Positions 1 through 8,113 of a DNA stretch of 64,000 nt are shown here, piece after piece. This DNA comes from Allobosea sp. AAP35 (GTDB lineage Bacteria; Pseudomonadota; Alphaproteobacteria; Rhizobiales; Beijerinckiaceae): the NCBI RefSeq assembly GCF_001295925.1, contig NZ_LJHQ01000017.1, positions 1 through 64,000 on the forward strand, written 5' to 3'. The notes under the pieces are model-generated. The model did no database searches. It was not told where the DNA came from and saw nothing but the letters and a program-made list of their open reading frames with translations. Positions within the stretch are counted from its first letter, which is position 1; each line of letters opens with the position of its first letter. The position numbers and the translations under genes were made by a program.

Positions 1-1275
1 GAGACCGCTGGCGATGTCGCCGAGGCTGGCCGCGACTTCTTGGGCGACCGTGCCAAGGACGCCGCCAGGCTCGCCGGAACTGTCGTCGAGACGGTCGAGG
101 CAAGCGTCGAGACTGGCAAGGGCATCGTTGATGGCGCCGGTCGCATGATCGGCACCATCGGCGAGAAGGCCAGCGAAGTGGTCGAGGCGAGCACCGACTT
201 CGTCGGCGATCGCGCCAAGGACGGCACGGAGTTTGTGAGCGACCGTGCCAAGGATGTGGCTGATGCGATCGACTACGCCGATGATCTTCGCGGCAGGATC
301 GCCGACGAAGGCGCCGAAGTTGTCGAGGCTGTCGTCGATACCGGCAAGGGGATCGTCGAGGGCATCGGAGACACCGCCCAGAACGTCGCGGACCTCGTCG
401 GCGACCGTGCCAAGGACGTCAGCGAAGGTACTGCAAGCGCCATCTCGGCAATCGGCGATGCCTTTAAGGAAGGCTATGAAGAGGCTCGCGGAGACGATGA
501 ACCCGTCAACTCGGCCAACGATGCGGTGTCAGGCTTGGCCGAAGCGATCGCTGCTGCGGCAGGAGCGGTGGCTGGGTCGAGCGGCAGTTCCTCGGAAACG
601 CGAACGAACTCGTCGAACAGCAGCGGCACCAGCATCTTCGACAGCATAAACGACGCTGTCGAACAGTCTGCCGCCGCGGTCAAAGACGCGGCCGAACAGG
701 CTTCGTCCGCCGCAAAGGACGCCGTCGACTTCGTCTCGCAGAACAGCACCTCTTCGAACTTCTTCGACGAGGCGCAGGCTGCGGTTGCCATCAAGCTCGC
801 CAAGGAAGAAGATTTGAGCAAGGGGCTCAAGCTGTCGGATGAGAGCCAGGCGCGTGTGGATGCCATGGTCGGTTCGAGCAAGCCCAAAAAGCCCGAATTC
901 GAGCCCGAAGAAAAGTTCGATCTCGACTTCTCGCTTCAGGGCGGCATCGCTCCCAAGCCAAAGGGCGCAGCCAAGGACGACTTCCCCCTCGAAATCGACG
1001 GCGTCAGGAGCGGCACAGCCGCCAGGAAGCCCAAGGGCGAGCAGGACTTCAACCTGGATTTCGGCGATATCTCGGCCTTTGTGAAGGACGACGGCAAGGG
1101 CGGGAGCTTCGGCAAGAACCAGCGCGCGGGGCTGGACGACGACTTCGCACCCAGGCCTGCCATCAAGGGCGGCAAGGGGTCCTCGTTCCAGGACATCGCG
1201 GTGCAGAAGCCCGATCTCGGCGTCGATTTCGACAACGACCTGCCCTCGGGGTCCAACCAGAACCTCTTCGGCTGA
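1..1275 (+). CDS. Repetitive Ala/Asp/Glu-rich protein, 5' end missing; possible type I secretion substrate
   Basis: The frame is open through the left edge, so the true start lies outside the window; the first in-frame start-like codon inside is TTG at 40. The first 130 visible residues are built from amphipathic repeats. GDRAKD occurs at residues 2-7, 56-61 and 121-126 (counted from 40) with a variant SDRAKD near 67-72, and ETGKGIVDG/DTGKGIVEG recurs. The DNA repeats too: a 19-nt block at 43-61 recurs at 400-418. The middle is Ser/Ala rich, and the C-terminal third is charged and Gly/Lys/Asp rich with FDLDF, FNLDF and VDFD. There is no recognisable enzyme domain. It sits directly before a HlyD-type adaptor, so export by a type I system is plausible but unproven. 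An LEA- or phasin-like helical protein is an alternative. Confidence 0.7.
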   Translation, partial: ETAGDVAEAGRDFLGDRAKDAARLAGTVVETVEASVETGKGIVDGAGRMIGTIGEKASEVVEASTDFVGDRAKDGTEFVSDRAKDVADAIDYADDLRGRIADEGAEVVEAVVDTGKGIVEGIGDTAQNVADLVGDRAKDVSEGTASAISAIGDAFKEGYEEARGDDEPVNSANDAVSGLAEAIAAAAGAVAGSSGSSSETRTNSSNSSGTSIFDSINDAVEQSAAAVKDAAEQASSAAKDAVDFVSQNSTSSNFFDEAQAAVAIKLAKEEDLSKGLKLSDESQARVDAMVGSSKPKKPEFEPEEKFDLDFSLQGGIAPKPKGAAKDDFPLEIDGVRSGTAARKPKGEQDFNLDFGDISAFVKDDGKGGSFGKNQRAGLDDDFAPRPAIKGGKGSSFQDIAVQKPDLGVDFDNDLPSGSNQNLFG

Positions 1276-1294
1276 ACCACCCCATCCGGCAATC

Positions 1295-1330
1295 GGAACC
1301 GCCGCGCTCACGCGCGGCGGTTCCAGTTTT
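1295..1330 (+). terminator. Rho-independent-like terminator after the repetitive protein
   Basis: A perfect 12-bp stem (GGAACCGCCGCG at 1295-1306 and its complement at 1313-1324) encloses a CTCACG loop and is followed by AGTTTT. It starts 20 nt after the stop of the repetitive protein and lies before the HlyD gene, so it probably separates or attenuates transcription between them. Seen directly in the sequence; termination itself is inferred. Confidence 0.8.
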
Positions 1331-1433
1331 GCGATCCGGCTGTCCCCGGCGTGACAGCGAAGCGTCTCACGATGCGGCAAGAACGCAACAGCCCCGGCGA
1401 CGACCCTCGTCTTCCAGTCACGGACCTGATTGC

Positions 1434-2744
1434 ATGACAACCATATCCACACCGGCCGAAGCCAGCAGCGACCACAGCCTGTTCACGCGTCTGGGCTTCG
1501 GCGCAATCATCCTCGTCTTCGGCGGATTCGGCGTCTGGTCGGCGCTCGCGCCGCTCGACAGCGCCGCCGTCGCCCCCGGCCGTGTGGCCGTGGAAGGCGA
1601 GCGCAAGCCGGTCCAGCATCTCGAAGGCGGCATCGTGCGCGAAATCCTCGTCAAGGACGCACAGCAGGTCTCGGAAGGCGACGTGCTGTTCCGGCTCGAT
1701 TCCACGGCACCGCGCGCCAATTCCGACCTTCTCGGCAAGCAGATGGACGCCGCGCTGGCGCTGGAGGCGCGGCTGATGTCAGAGCGTGAGGGTCACGCTA
1801 CAGTGGTATTCCCGCCGGCACTGCTGGCGCGGGCGGGGACCCCGGAACTGGCGACGATCATGGCGGAACAACAGCGTTTCCTGGCCGAGCGGCGACGCTC
1901 GCTGGACAATCAGATCGAGATCTTCCAGACTCGCATCGAGCAGAACGGCAACGACGCCGATGGCCGCAGCCGCCGTCTGGGCTCGCTGAAGACCCAACTG
2001 CAGAGCTTCGTCGCCGAAATGGACTCGGTCAGCCCGCTCGTCGAAAAGGGATATTTCGCGCGCAACAAATTTCGCGCCCTCGAGCGCGAACGCGCCAGGC
2101 TGGAGGGAGAAATCGGTGCCCTCGAGGGCGACATCGCCCGCCTCAGCCAGGTCGCGGAAGAGGCGCGCGTGCAGATGCGCCAACTCCGTCAGCGCGCACA
2201 GGAGGAGCAGACGCAGGCGCTGACAGAGGTGCGCGCACGCCTTTCGGATCTGCGCGAGAAGCGCGCCGTCGCCGAAGACGTGCTGCAGCGCCTGCAGGTG
2301 CGCGCGCCGCGCTCGGGCGTTGTCCTCAATGTCAAAGTGACGTCTCTGGGGGCGGTGATCGCGCCAGGCGCGACGCTCGCGGAGGTCGTGCCACCGATGC
2401 AAGGGCTGATCCTGATCGCTCGCGTCTCGCCGCTGAACGTCCAGAACATTACGCCGGGCCAGAAGGCGGAGATCCGCCTGACCTCCTTCTCCAGCAAGAC
2501 GGACCCGATCTTCGGCATCGTCGAGACCGTCTCGGCTGATGCCGTGGTCGACGAGCGCACCCGCGAGACCTTTTATCAGACCCGCATCGTCGTGGACCCG
2601 GCCAATCTGCCGCAAGAGATCGCGGGGAAGGTTGTGCCTGGCATGCCGGCCGATATCCTGATTATCACCGGCGAACGCACGCTGCTGACTTATCTTCTTG
2701 CGCCCTTGCGCAACAGTGTCGCCAAAGCGATGCGTGATCATTGA
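1434..2744 (+). CDS. Type I secretion membrane fusion protein (HlyD/PrtE family)
   Basis: This is the periplasmic adaptor that links an inner-membrane ABC exporter to an outer-membrane channel. The ATG at 1434 is preferred over upstream codons because MTTISTPAEA leads straight into the single N-terminal membrane segment (about residues 20-45). The family hallmark VQHLEGGIVREI follows at about residue 60. Then comes a long coiled-coil hairpin (about 100-290) and a lipoyl/beta-barrel part (LQVRAPRSGVVLNV) up to residue 436, which is normal length. The ABC component is not visible and is presumably left of the window. The preceding repetitive protein is a candidate cargo. A hairpin terminator separates the two genes. 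Confidence 0.92.
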   Translation: MTTISTPAEASSDHSLFTRLGFGAIILVFGGFGVWSALAPLDSAAVAPGRVAVEGERKPVQHLEGGIVREILVKDAQQVSEGDVLFRLDSTAPRANSDLLGKQMDAALALEARLMSEREGHATVVFPPALLARAGTPELATIMAEQQRFLAERRRSLDNQIEIFQTRIEQNGNDADGRSRRLGSLKTQLQSFVAEMDSVSPLVEKGYFARNKFRALERERARLEGEIGALEGDIARLSQVAEEARVQMRQLRQRAQEEQTQALTEVRARLSDLREKRAVAEDVLQRLQVRAPRSGVVLNVKVTSLGAVIAPGATLAEVVPPMQGLILIARVSPLNVQNITPGQKAEIRLTSFSSKTDPIFGIVETVSADAVVDERTRETFYQTRIVVDPANLPQEIAGKVVPGMPADILIITGERTLLTYLLAPLRNSVAKAMRDH

Positions 2745-2784
2745 GAGGGCCCGCGATCTCGGCCCGTTCGAAGAGGTGAGGACG

Positions 2785-3399
2785 ATGGCAATCGAATGGG
2801 ATATCGGCAGACGGGAGTTCCTCGCGATCGCGACAACGATGGGCGTTGCCTTGGCCCCCGATCATGCCATGGCCGAAGCGCAGGCCGGTCAGGTGACGGC
2901 ACTCAGCGGCGAGGCCGTCGCACAGCTCAACGAGGCCAGACGCGCGCTGGCGATGAAAGCGCCCGTTTTCGTCGGTGACCGTGTTGCCACCGGTATCGGC
3001 GCACGCGCAAATCTGCTCCTGGGTGAGGCGACGCAGCTCCTCCTCGGCGAAAGGGCACGCCTGACCATCGACCGCTTCATCATGGCGGCCGGCGGGACCG
3101 TGACGCTCGGCTCGGGAGCGCTGGTACTCGACAAAACACCAGGTGCCGGTGGCGCCCTGCGCGTGCGCTCGCCCTATGGCCTGATCGCCGTTCGCGGCAC
3201 GCGCTTCTTCGCGGGACCCAGCAACGGCGTTTTCGGTGTCTTCGTCGTGCGCGGCAGCGTCGCCGTCAGCGCGGCCGGTCGGCGGGTGCTGCTCGGCACA
3301 GGCGAAGGCACCGACATCGCGCGCCCCGGCGCAGCGCCGTCTCTAGCGCGGATATGGTCCGATGAACGGGTGCGTGCCGCACTCGCACAGGTCGCATGA
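2785..3399 (+). CDS. FecR-domain protein with Tat-like signal
   Basis: A FecR-type extracytoplasmic beta-rich domain protein of 204 residues. The N-terminus carries a twin-arginine motif (GRREFLAIATTMG, residues 8-20) and a cut region ending near AMAEAQ. The body has the FecR signature, including VRSPYGLIAVRGTRFF near residues 130-145. The ATG at 2785 is chosen because GAGGTGAGG lies just upstream and the Tat signal begins here. It overlaps the next regulator gene by 4 nt (ATGA), so it is co-transcribed with a Crp-type regulator and a CHASE2 cyclase. Such FecR/CHASE2 sets are known next to type I secretion genes. A sensor or anchor role at the cell surface is inferred. Confidence 0.85.
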   Translation: MAIEWDIGRREFLAIATTMGVALAPDHAMAEAQAGQVTALSGEAVAQLNEARRALAMKAPVFVGDRVATGIGARANLLLGEATQLLLGERARLTIDRFIMAAGGTVTLGSGALVLDKTPGAGGALRVRSPYGLIAVRGTRFFAGPSNGVFGVFVVRGSVAVSAAGRRVLLGTGEGTDIARPGAAPSLARIWSDERVRAALAQVA

Positions 3400-4100
3400 T
3401 GAGCGATCCTGCGGCTTTGGCCGCGCTGCTTGGCCAGACGACCTTCTTCGGGCAGCTCGCGCCGGCTGACCTGTTGACTTGCGCCGAGCAGTTTCGCGAA
3501 CAGCGCTTCGAGCAGGGGCAAATGCTGTTTGCGCGTGGCGATGTGGGTGACCGGCTTCTGATTGTCGCGAAGGGGCGCATCCGGCTCGCCGTCATGGCGG
3601 AGGATGGCCGCGAACTGAGCGTCCGCCATGCCGTGCGCGGCGAATTGCTGGGAGAAATTGCGCTACTGGATGGCGGCGCCCGCTCGGCAGACGCCGTCGC
3701 GCTGACGCCTTGCGTCGTCCATGGCCTGCTGCGCGCGCCATTCGATCGTCTGCTGATGCGGTTCCCCAGCATCGCGCCCGGCGTTATCGGACTGTTGTGC
3801 CAGCGCCTGCGTCAGACGACGGAGCAACTCGAAGGCATCGCGCTGCACTCCATCGAAGTGCGGCTTGCGCGCTTCCTGCTCGTCCAGCTGGCAGGCCGGA
3901 AGGCAGAGCCAGGCAAACGCGTGCCGCTCGACATCACCTTCTCCCAGAGTGAACTCGCGCAGCTGATCGGCGCGAGCCGTCCAAAGGTCAATGCAGCGCT
4001 CGGAGCGCTGGAAACGATGGGCGCGCTGCGCCGCACCTCGGATCGACTGTTCTGTGATCCGGAGATTCTAGCAGATTTCGCAGGCGTGCCCCATGGCTGA
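3396..4100 (+). CDS. Crp/Fnr family transcription regulator
   Basis: A cyclic-nucleotide-binding-type regulator of 234 residues. The N-terminal half is a cNMP-binding fold (about residues 10-135; the stretch GELLGEIALLDGGARSADA fits the phosphate-binding cassette, which supports a true cyclic-nucleotide binder). The C-terminal half is a helix-turn-helix (FSQSELAQLIGASRPKVNAAL, about 185-205). It overlaps FecR by ATGA and overlaps the cyclase gene by 8 nt. The partner cyclase could make its ligand, giving a closed cAMP circuit. An alternative start at 3399 would shorten it by one residue. No N-terminal cysteine cluster is present, so it is not an Fe-S FNR. Confidence 0.9.
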   Translation: MMSDPAALAALLGQTTFFGQLAPADLLTCAEQFREQRFEQGQMLFARGDVGDRLLIVAKGRIRLAVMAEDGRELSVRHAVRGELLGEIALLDGGARSADAVALTPCVVHGLLRAPFDRLLMRFPSIAPGVIGLLCQRLRQTTEQLEGIALHSIEVRLARFLLVQLAGRKAEPGKRVPLDITFSQSELAQLIGASRPKVNAALGALETMGALRRTSDRLFCDPEILADFAGVPHG

Positions 4101-6063
4101 CGCACGCGACTGGCGGCGCTGGCCCGCTCCGCGCTCCCTTGCGCCGGCGGTGATCGCCGGACTGTGTGCGGGCGCCTTCGTCATCGCTGCATTCTGGGCC
4201 GCACCGGATGCCTGGCGCGAGCCGCTGCGCGAACGCGTTTTCGACCTGATGCTGGAAGGAGCTGTTCAGGCGCGCCCCGCGCGATCCATGCTCAATCTCG
4301 CCATCGTTGATATCGACACGACGAGCCTCGAGACGATCGGTCCCTGGCCCTGGCGCCGCGAGACGATCGCCCGGCTGATCCAGGCCACGACCGCGTCCCG
4401 ACCCGCTGCCGTCGCCGTCGATATTCTGCTGGCAGGAAACGACACGCGCTCACCGGCGGCAATCGCGCGGCAGCTCGCGGCAGAGACCAGCCGCAGCGAC
4501 CTTGCCGATCTCGCATCGACCCTGGTGGATGGAGATGGCGTTTTGCGTGAGGCCATGGCGTCGGGACCCGTCGTTCTGGGATGGGTGCTCGATCCGCGCG
4601 GCGATTTCGAGACTGACGGCATCCCGATCCTGACGCGCAACGGCGCGCGGTTTCACCGACTCTGGTCGCAGGAGGGCGCGACCGGCCCGCCGCCCGCTCT
4701 TGCAGGCGATGCGGCCGGGGCCGGCGCGCTTTCGCTGCCGGGCGACACCGACGGGGTGGTGCGCCGCGTGCCGCTCTTTGTCTCGATCGCCGGTGCGGCC
4801 CGGCCCGGCCTGATGCTGGAGGCGCTGCGCGTCTCCGCCGGCGCGTCGGGGTATCTGCTGGCAGGCGACCCGCCAGATCTGTCCGTGGGTGAACTGAGCC
4901 GCAGGGTCTCCGACGATGGCCTGCTGCGTCTGGTTCCCGGCCATGACCCCGTGAGGACGCTGCGGGCGTCGGCCGTCCTCGAGGGCAGCGCGGATCTTAC
5001 AGGCCTCGAAGGCGCGCTCGTCTTCATCGGCGGTTCGGCTGCGGAGCTGGGCGGCCTTCGAACGGGCCTCGATGGCCCGCTGACGCCGTCCACGCTTTTG
5101 CACGCCCAGGCGGCGCGACAATTTGCAGCCGGCATCGTGCCGATAAGGCCCGCCTACGCCACATCTTATGAGTCGGCAGCAGCCCTGGTGCTCGTGCTGG
5201 CAGGAATCATCGCGGCGCAGAGGCTGCGCCCGCTGCCATCGGTTTTTCTCATGGCGTCGGGGGTTGGAATCTTCACACTCGCAGCGCTGTGGCTGGCACG
5301 CAGCGACCGGCTGCTCGACCCGTTGATGCCGCTCGCAGCCGGCCTCGCGGCTTTCCTGACGACCTCCGTCGCAGCCTTCTCCGAATCGCGGTTGCGGGAG
5401 CTGCGTCTGCGGCGGCGTTTCGAGCAGCATCTGGCACCCGATGTCGTGGCCCGAATCGTCGCCAACCCATCCAGCATCCGACTGTCGGGCGAGCGTCGCG
5501 AGATCACGGCGCTGTTCACGGATATCGAAGGATTCACGCTGACCACGCGCGAGGCCGGACCCGAGCAGTTGGTGGCGGTGCTGGACGGCTATTTCGATGG
5601 CGTCACCCGGATCGTGGGCGCGCATGGCGGCATGGTCGACAAGCTGGTGGGCGACGCCGTCCATGCCATCTTCAACGCGCCGCTTGATTTGCCGAACCAC
5701 CCGTCGCGCGCCATCGCGTGTGCCGGCGCGATTCTGGCGTGGACGGAAGCCTATCGTCGGACGGGGCTGGCCGCCCAGATCGGCCTGGGTCGGACGCGTC
5801 AGGGCATCGAAACGGGCCTTGCCATCGTCGGCGATGTCGGTGTCGGCGCCAAGCTCGATTACACCGCCCATGGCGACGCGGTGAACACGGCAGCCCGCCT
5901 GGAAGCGCTTAATAAGGAGTTGGGATCGTCGATCTGCATCGGCCCGGTTGCAGCAGCGCGCTGTAAAGAACGCCGGCTGCGCCCTTTCGCCGCGGTCGCC
6001 TTACGTGGACTCGGCACCCTCGAGATCTTCACGCTGGATGAGGGGCCGATTTCAGTTCCTTGA
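4093..6063 (+). CDS. CHASE2-domain adenylate/guanylate cyclase (class III)
   Basis: A membrane-bound class III nucleotide cyclase of 656 residues. An N-terminal membrane segment (about 15-36) is followed by a periplasmic CHASE2 sensor domain (about 45-330). Three further membrane helices (about 358-430) and a cytoplasmic catalytic domain (about 465-640) come next. The metal-binding aspartates are present in FTDIEGF and KLVGDAVHAIF, and the later YTAHGDAVNTAARLE motif is intact, so it should be active. It is the last gene of the FecR-Crp-cyclase operon, overlapping the Crp gene by 8 nt. The signal sensed is unknown; cAMP is the likelier product because a Crp-type protein is encoded next door. 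Confidence 0.92.
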   Translation: MADARDWRRWPAPRSLAPAVIAGLCAGAFVIAAFWAAPDAWREPLRERVFDLMLEGAVQARPARSMLNLAIVDIDTTSLETIGPWPWRRETIARLIQATTASRPAAVAVDILLAGNDTRSPAAIARQLAAETSRSDLADLASTLVDGDGVLREAMASGPVVLGWVLDPRGDFETDGIPILTRNGARFHRLWSQEGATGPPPALAGDAAGAGALSLPGDTDGVVRRVPLFVSIAGAARPGLMLEALRVSAGASGYLLAGDPPDLSVGELSRRVSDDGLLRLVPGHDPVRTLRASAVLEGSADLTGLEGALVFIGGSAAELGGLRTGLDGPLTPSTLLHAQAARQFAAGIVPIRPAYATSYESAAALVLVLAGIIAAQRLRPLPSVFLMASGVGIFTLAALWLARSDRLLDPLMPLAAGLAAFLTTSVAAFSESRLRELRLRRRFEQHLAPDVVARIVANPSSIRLSGERREITALFTDIEGFTLTTREAGPEQLVAVLDGYFDGVTRIVGAHGGMVDKLVGDAVHAIFNAPLDLPNHPSRAIACAGAILAWTEAYRRTGLAAQIGLGRTRQGIETGLAIVGDVGVGAKLDYTAHGDAVNTAARLEALNKELGSSICIGPVAAARCKERRLRPFAAVALRGLGTLEIFTLDEGPISVP

Positions 6064-6204
6064 GCCGCCGCTAAACCAATCGACCACTAACCGTCACAAG
6101 TCGCCGTGGGGGACGAGCTCGCTTTTGAAAACTGGATGGTTGACGTTGCCCCTCTGTGATAATCCAGTTTGAAATTCGTTCTGGCCAATTGAGAGGACCA
6201 GGAC

Positions 6205-6471
6205 ATGAGGCGCAGCCGCTTCACGGAAGAGCAGATCATCGGGATCCTGAAGGAGCACGAGGCCGGAATCTCGGTCTCGGACCTGTGCCGCAAGCACGGG
6301 GTGAGCGACGCTGGCATCTACAGGTGGAAGGCCCGCTTCGGCGGGATGGACGTATCTGAGGCCAAGCGGCTGAAGGCGCTCGAGGACGAGAATGCCAAGC
6401 TGAAGCGCATGTTGGCCGACGCGATGCTGGACAACGTCGCGCTGAAGGATCTCTTGGGAAAGAAGTGGTGA
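6205..6471 (+). CDS. IS3-family transposase OrfA
   Basis: An 88-residue DNA-binding subunit of an IS3-type transposase. It has the family start [17 protein letters not shown], a helix-turn-helix ([20 protein letters not shown], about residues 25-45) and a C-terminal leucine-rich coil ([18 protein letters not shown]). Its length is normal, so orfA itself is intact. It overlaps orfB by 7 nt in the usual -1 arrangement, but the partner is broken, so this copy cannot transpose by itself. Confidence 0.93.
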   Translation: MRRSRFTEEQIIGILKEHEAGISVSDLCRKHGVSDAGIYRWKARFGGMDVSEAKRLKALEDENAKLKRMLADAMLDNVALKDLLGKKW

Positions 6472-6894
6472 CGCCCGCTGCCGAGCGGAGAGCTGTCGCC
6501 CACCTCATGGGCACCAATGGGATGAGCGAACGGCGGGCGTGTAAAGCCACGGGCTTTTGCCGCATGACTATGAGATACAAAACCACACGCGAGGATGACG
6601 CCTCGCTGCGCGACCGCATGAAGGCCATCGCCCGGGAACGGCGACGGTTTGGTTACCTCGCACTGGTAGCGGACACGTTGCTGTCGGGTGTGAGGGTTGC
6701 GCGCGAACTCGACAGGCTGCTGGCAGAGCGCGGCAGGCCCAAGATGATCGTGAGCGACAGTGGCAGCGAGCTGACCTCCAACGCCATCCTGGCCTGGGCT
6801 GACGCGGCAAGGATCGAGTGGCACTACATCGCGCCCGGCAAGCCGATGCAGAATGGCTTCATCGAAAGCTTCAACGGCCGCCTGCGGGACGAGC
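6465..6894 (+). pseudogene. IS3-family transposase OrfB, internal deletion and lost 3' end
   Basis: The N-terminal [14 protein letters not shown] and the later catalytic-domain block ([13 protein letters not shown] through [16 protein letters not shown]) are clear IS407-group OrfB. After ERRRFGY the reading jumps in frame directly to LALVADT, so roughly 80-90 residues are missing, including the region holding the first catalytic aspartate (usually WSLDFV). The gene is then cut at 6894 by the IS256-type repeat and reads on into unrelated frame. Two separate lesions make it certainly non-functional. Confidence 0.88.
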
Positions 6895-6918
6895 GGGACT
6901 GTCAGGATTTCCGTGTGC
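6895..6918 (+). repeat. Left inverted repeat of IS256-type remnant
   Basis: Begins GGGACTGTCAGGATTTCC. Its reverse complement occurs at 7333-7356 with a single difference (C/T at the ninth base). Seen directly. Confidence 0.88.
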
Positions 6919-6928
6919 TGGCGGCCCT

Positions 6929-7315
6929 AAAGGCATCTATCGCGCCATCGATGCCGCCGCCGGCGAAGCTGCGCTCAGTGCCTTCGAGGAGGGGCATTGG
7001 GGCCGGCAATATCCGGCGATTGCCCCGAGCTGGCGGCGTGCCTGGAGCGAGGTCGTGCCGTTCTACGCCTTCCCGGCCGACGTCCGCCGCATCCTCTACA
7101 CCACCAACGCGATCGAGGCGCTGAACGCCAAGCTGCGCCGGGCTGTGCGCGCCAGAGGCCACTTCCCGACCGACGAGACTGCGATGAAGCTCCTCTTCCT
7201 CGTCTTGAACCGCTTGGAAAAGGAGTGGAAGATGGCGCCTCGTGAATGGGCGATGGCCAAGGCTCAGTTCGCCGTTATCTTCGGCGAGCGCTTCACCAGG
7301 GCCATGGCGGCCTGA
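6929..7315 (+). pseudogene. IS256-family transposase, C-terminal fragment only
   Basis: The frame reads [19 protein letters not shown] and continues through [19 protein letters not shown], the hallmark of IS256 transposases just after the last catalytic glutamate region, to a normal C-terminus (FGERFTRAMAA). About 128 of roughly 400 residues remain, with no start of its own. An open frame that begins upstream at 6818 merely reads antisense-like IS3 sequence out of frame. It lies inside a pair of matching inverted repeats, so it is a deletion derivative rather than a random scrap. Confidence 0.88.
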
Positions 7316-7332
7316 TGTTCAACCCGCCGCCC

Positions 7333-7356
7333 GCACACGGAAATCCTAACAGTCCC
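7333..7356 (-). repeat. Right inverted repeat of IS256-type remnant
   Basis: Matches the left repeat at 6895-6918 in inverted orientation at 23 of 24 bases. It starts 17 nt after the transposase stop codon, as expected for this family. Confidence 0.88.
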
Positions 7357-7540
7357 TCTTAGCGTCGGGCGGCCTTGCGAACCGGCTTGGCTACCCGGGC
7401 GAGGCCACCCACACTTCCACCGTTGGATTTAATGCGTGATCATGCTACCAGATTCATCCGATGGGGATTAGCACTTCCCTTTGACACCCACCCCTCGCGG
7501 ACACCAAAAAACCGTTTAATATCAATGCTTAACAGCCTAT

Positions 7541-7571
7541 TGTGGAGGTTCGAGCCCTCTCCTGGGCACCA
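7541..7571 (+). other. 3' end of a tRNA-Leu gene; probable att site
   Basis: The stretch contains a T-arm (GGAGG, loop TTCGAGC, CCTCT), the acceptor 3' strand CCTGGGC, the discriminator A and CCA. This matches the 3' end of alphaproteobacterial tRNA-Leu, whose 5' end reads GCCCAGG. No GCCCAGG or the rest of a cloverleaf lies within 90 nt upstream, so only the 3' fragment is present. tRNA 3' ends duplicated in this way are the usual scar of tyrosine-integrase islands, and a broken integrase starts 92 nt further on. Apart from this fragment, I see nothing in the 306-nt gap 7357-7662. Confidence 0.75.
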
Positions 7572-7662
7572 CTCTTTTTCCTCAGCAGGACAAAGAGATC
7601 CGCATTGACAATGGGTTGGATGGTATCCGCTGATACTGCGGTTAGACATCATCACCCCTGCA

Positions 7663-7935
7663 ATGCCTCGACCCTACGCTACCAAGCAGGGTTCCTACGA
7701 CGTGAACAGGAAGGCGCCGGTGGCCCTTCGACGGCTCGCCAAATGGCCGGCGGGTGATGGTGCCCGTGGCGGGCGAGGGTTATGCCGTGGTCGACAGCAC
7801 CAAGGTCGTGCTGTCGCTGCGGACCAGGGAGGCGAAGGTCGCCAAGGAGCGCTTTCCCCTCGCGCTGAACGCCCTCGATGCTTTCTTCGAGACGCTTGGC
7901 CCAAAACCGCCCCAGTCGCTGAGCCGGGTGGAGCT
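7663..7935 (+). pseudogene. Tyrosine integrase, N-terminal remnant with frameshift
   Basis: The first frame reads MPRPYATKQGSYDVNRKAPV and then ALRRLA, the typical opening of phage/island integrases of the DUF6538 type. From about 7754 the similarity moves to another frame (STKVVLSLRTREAKVAKERF, then PLALNALDAFF), which is the following SAM-like N-terminal region of such integrases. No catalytic R-H-R-Y domain follows; after about 7935 the sequence is unrecognisable up to the Crp gene at 8114. Its position next to a tRNA-Leu 3' fragment supports an island-edge integrase that has decayed. Recognition rests on pattern memory, not a search. Confidence 0.55.
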
Positions 7936-8113
7936 TTGGTGGCCCGAGACGATCCGGGTGTTCCTGGATCACCAATTTCTCTGCGTCGGATGCCCGATCG
8001 GCTGTTTTCATTCCATCAGCGAAGCCTGCCGCGCCCACCAGTTCGAACTGGAGCCGTTCCTGCGCTCGCTCAGGACAGTCGGCGCCGGGGTACCTGTCGG
8101 GCCCGGCTGACCG

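Larger units (their letters stand above)
6141..6894 (+). mobile_element. IS3-family (IS407-like) element, truncated and internally deleted
   Basis: An IS3-family remnant with orfA intact and orfB missing an internal block and its 3' end. The left end is inferred near TGACGTTGCC at 6141 because it starts with TG like IS3 ends. A 9-bp inverted repeat (AAACTGGAT at 6129-6137 and its complement at 6162-6170) also frames this spot. The right side stops abruptly at 6894, where an IS256-family inverted repeat begins. The missing right half is not found after that second element, so sequence was lost or rearranged as well as interrupted. Confidence 0.7.
6895..7356 (+). mobile_element. IS256-family element reduced to its two ends plus transposase C-terminus
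   Basis: A 462-bp element bounded by 24-bp inverted repeats that match at 23 of 24 positions (6895-6918 and 7333-7356). Inside is only the last third of an IS256/MULE-type transposase. The full element would be about 1.3 kb, so it has suffered a 5'-internal deletion that left both ends. It sits at the broken end of the IS3 orfB. I see no clear target-site duplication: the 8-9 nt left and right flanks differ. With both ends intact it could in principle be moved by a transposase supplied in trans, which is inference. Confidence 0.85.

Noticed and set aside
529-1452. 307-codon minus-strand open frame
   Set aside because: Opposite to the repetitive protein and spans its terminator; no family features.
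7440-7571. Complete tRNA-Leu gene
   Set aside because: The matching 5' acceptor strand and D/anticodon arms are absent; only the 3' end is present.
7754-8110. 118-codon plus-strand frame as an independent gene
   Set aside because: Its first part continues the integrase remnant after a frameshift, and the rest has no recognisable fold, so it is better read as part of a pseudogene.
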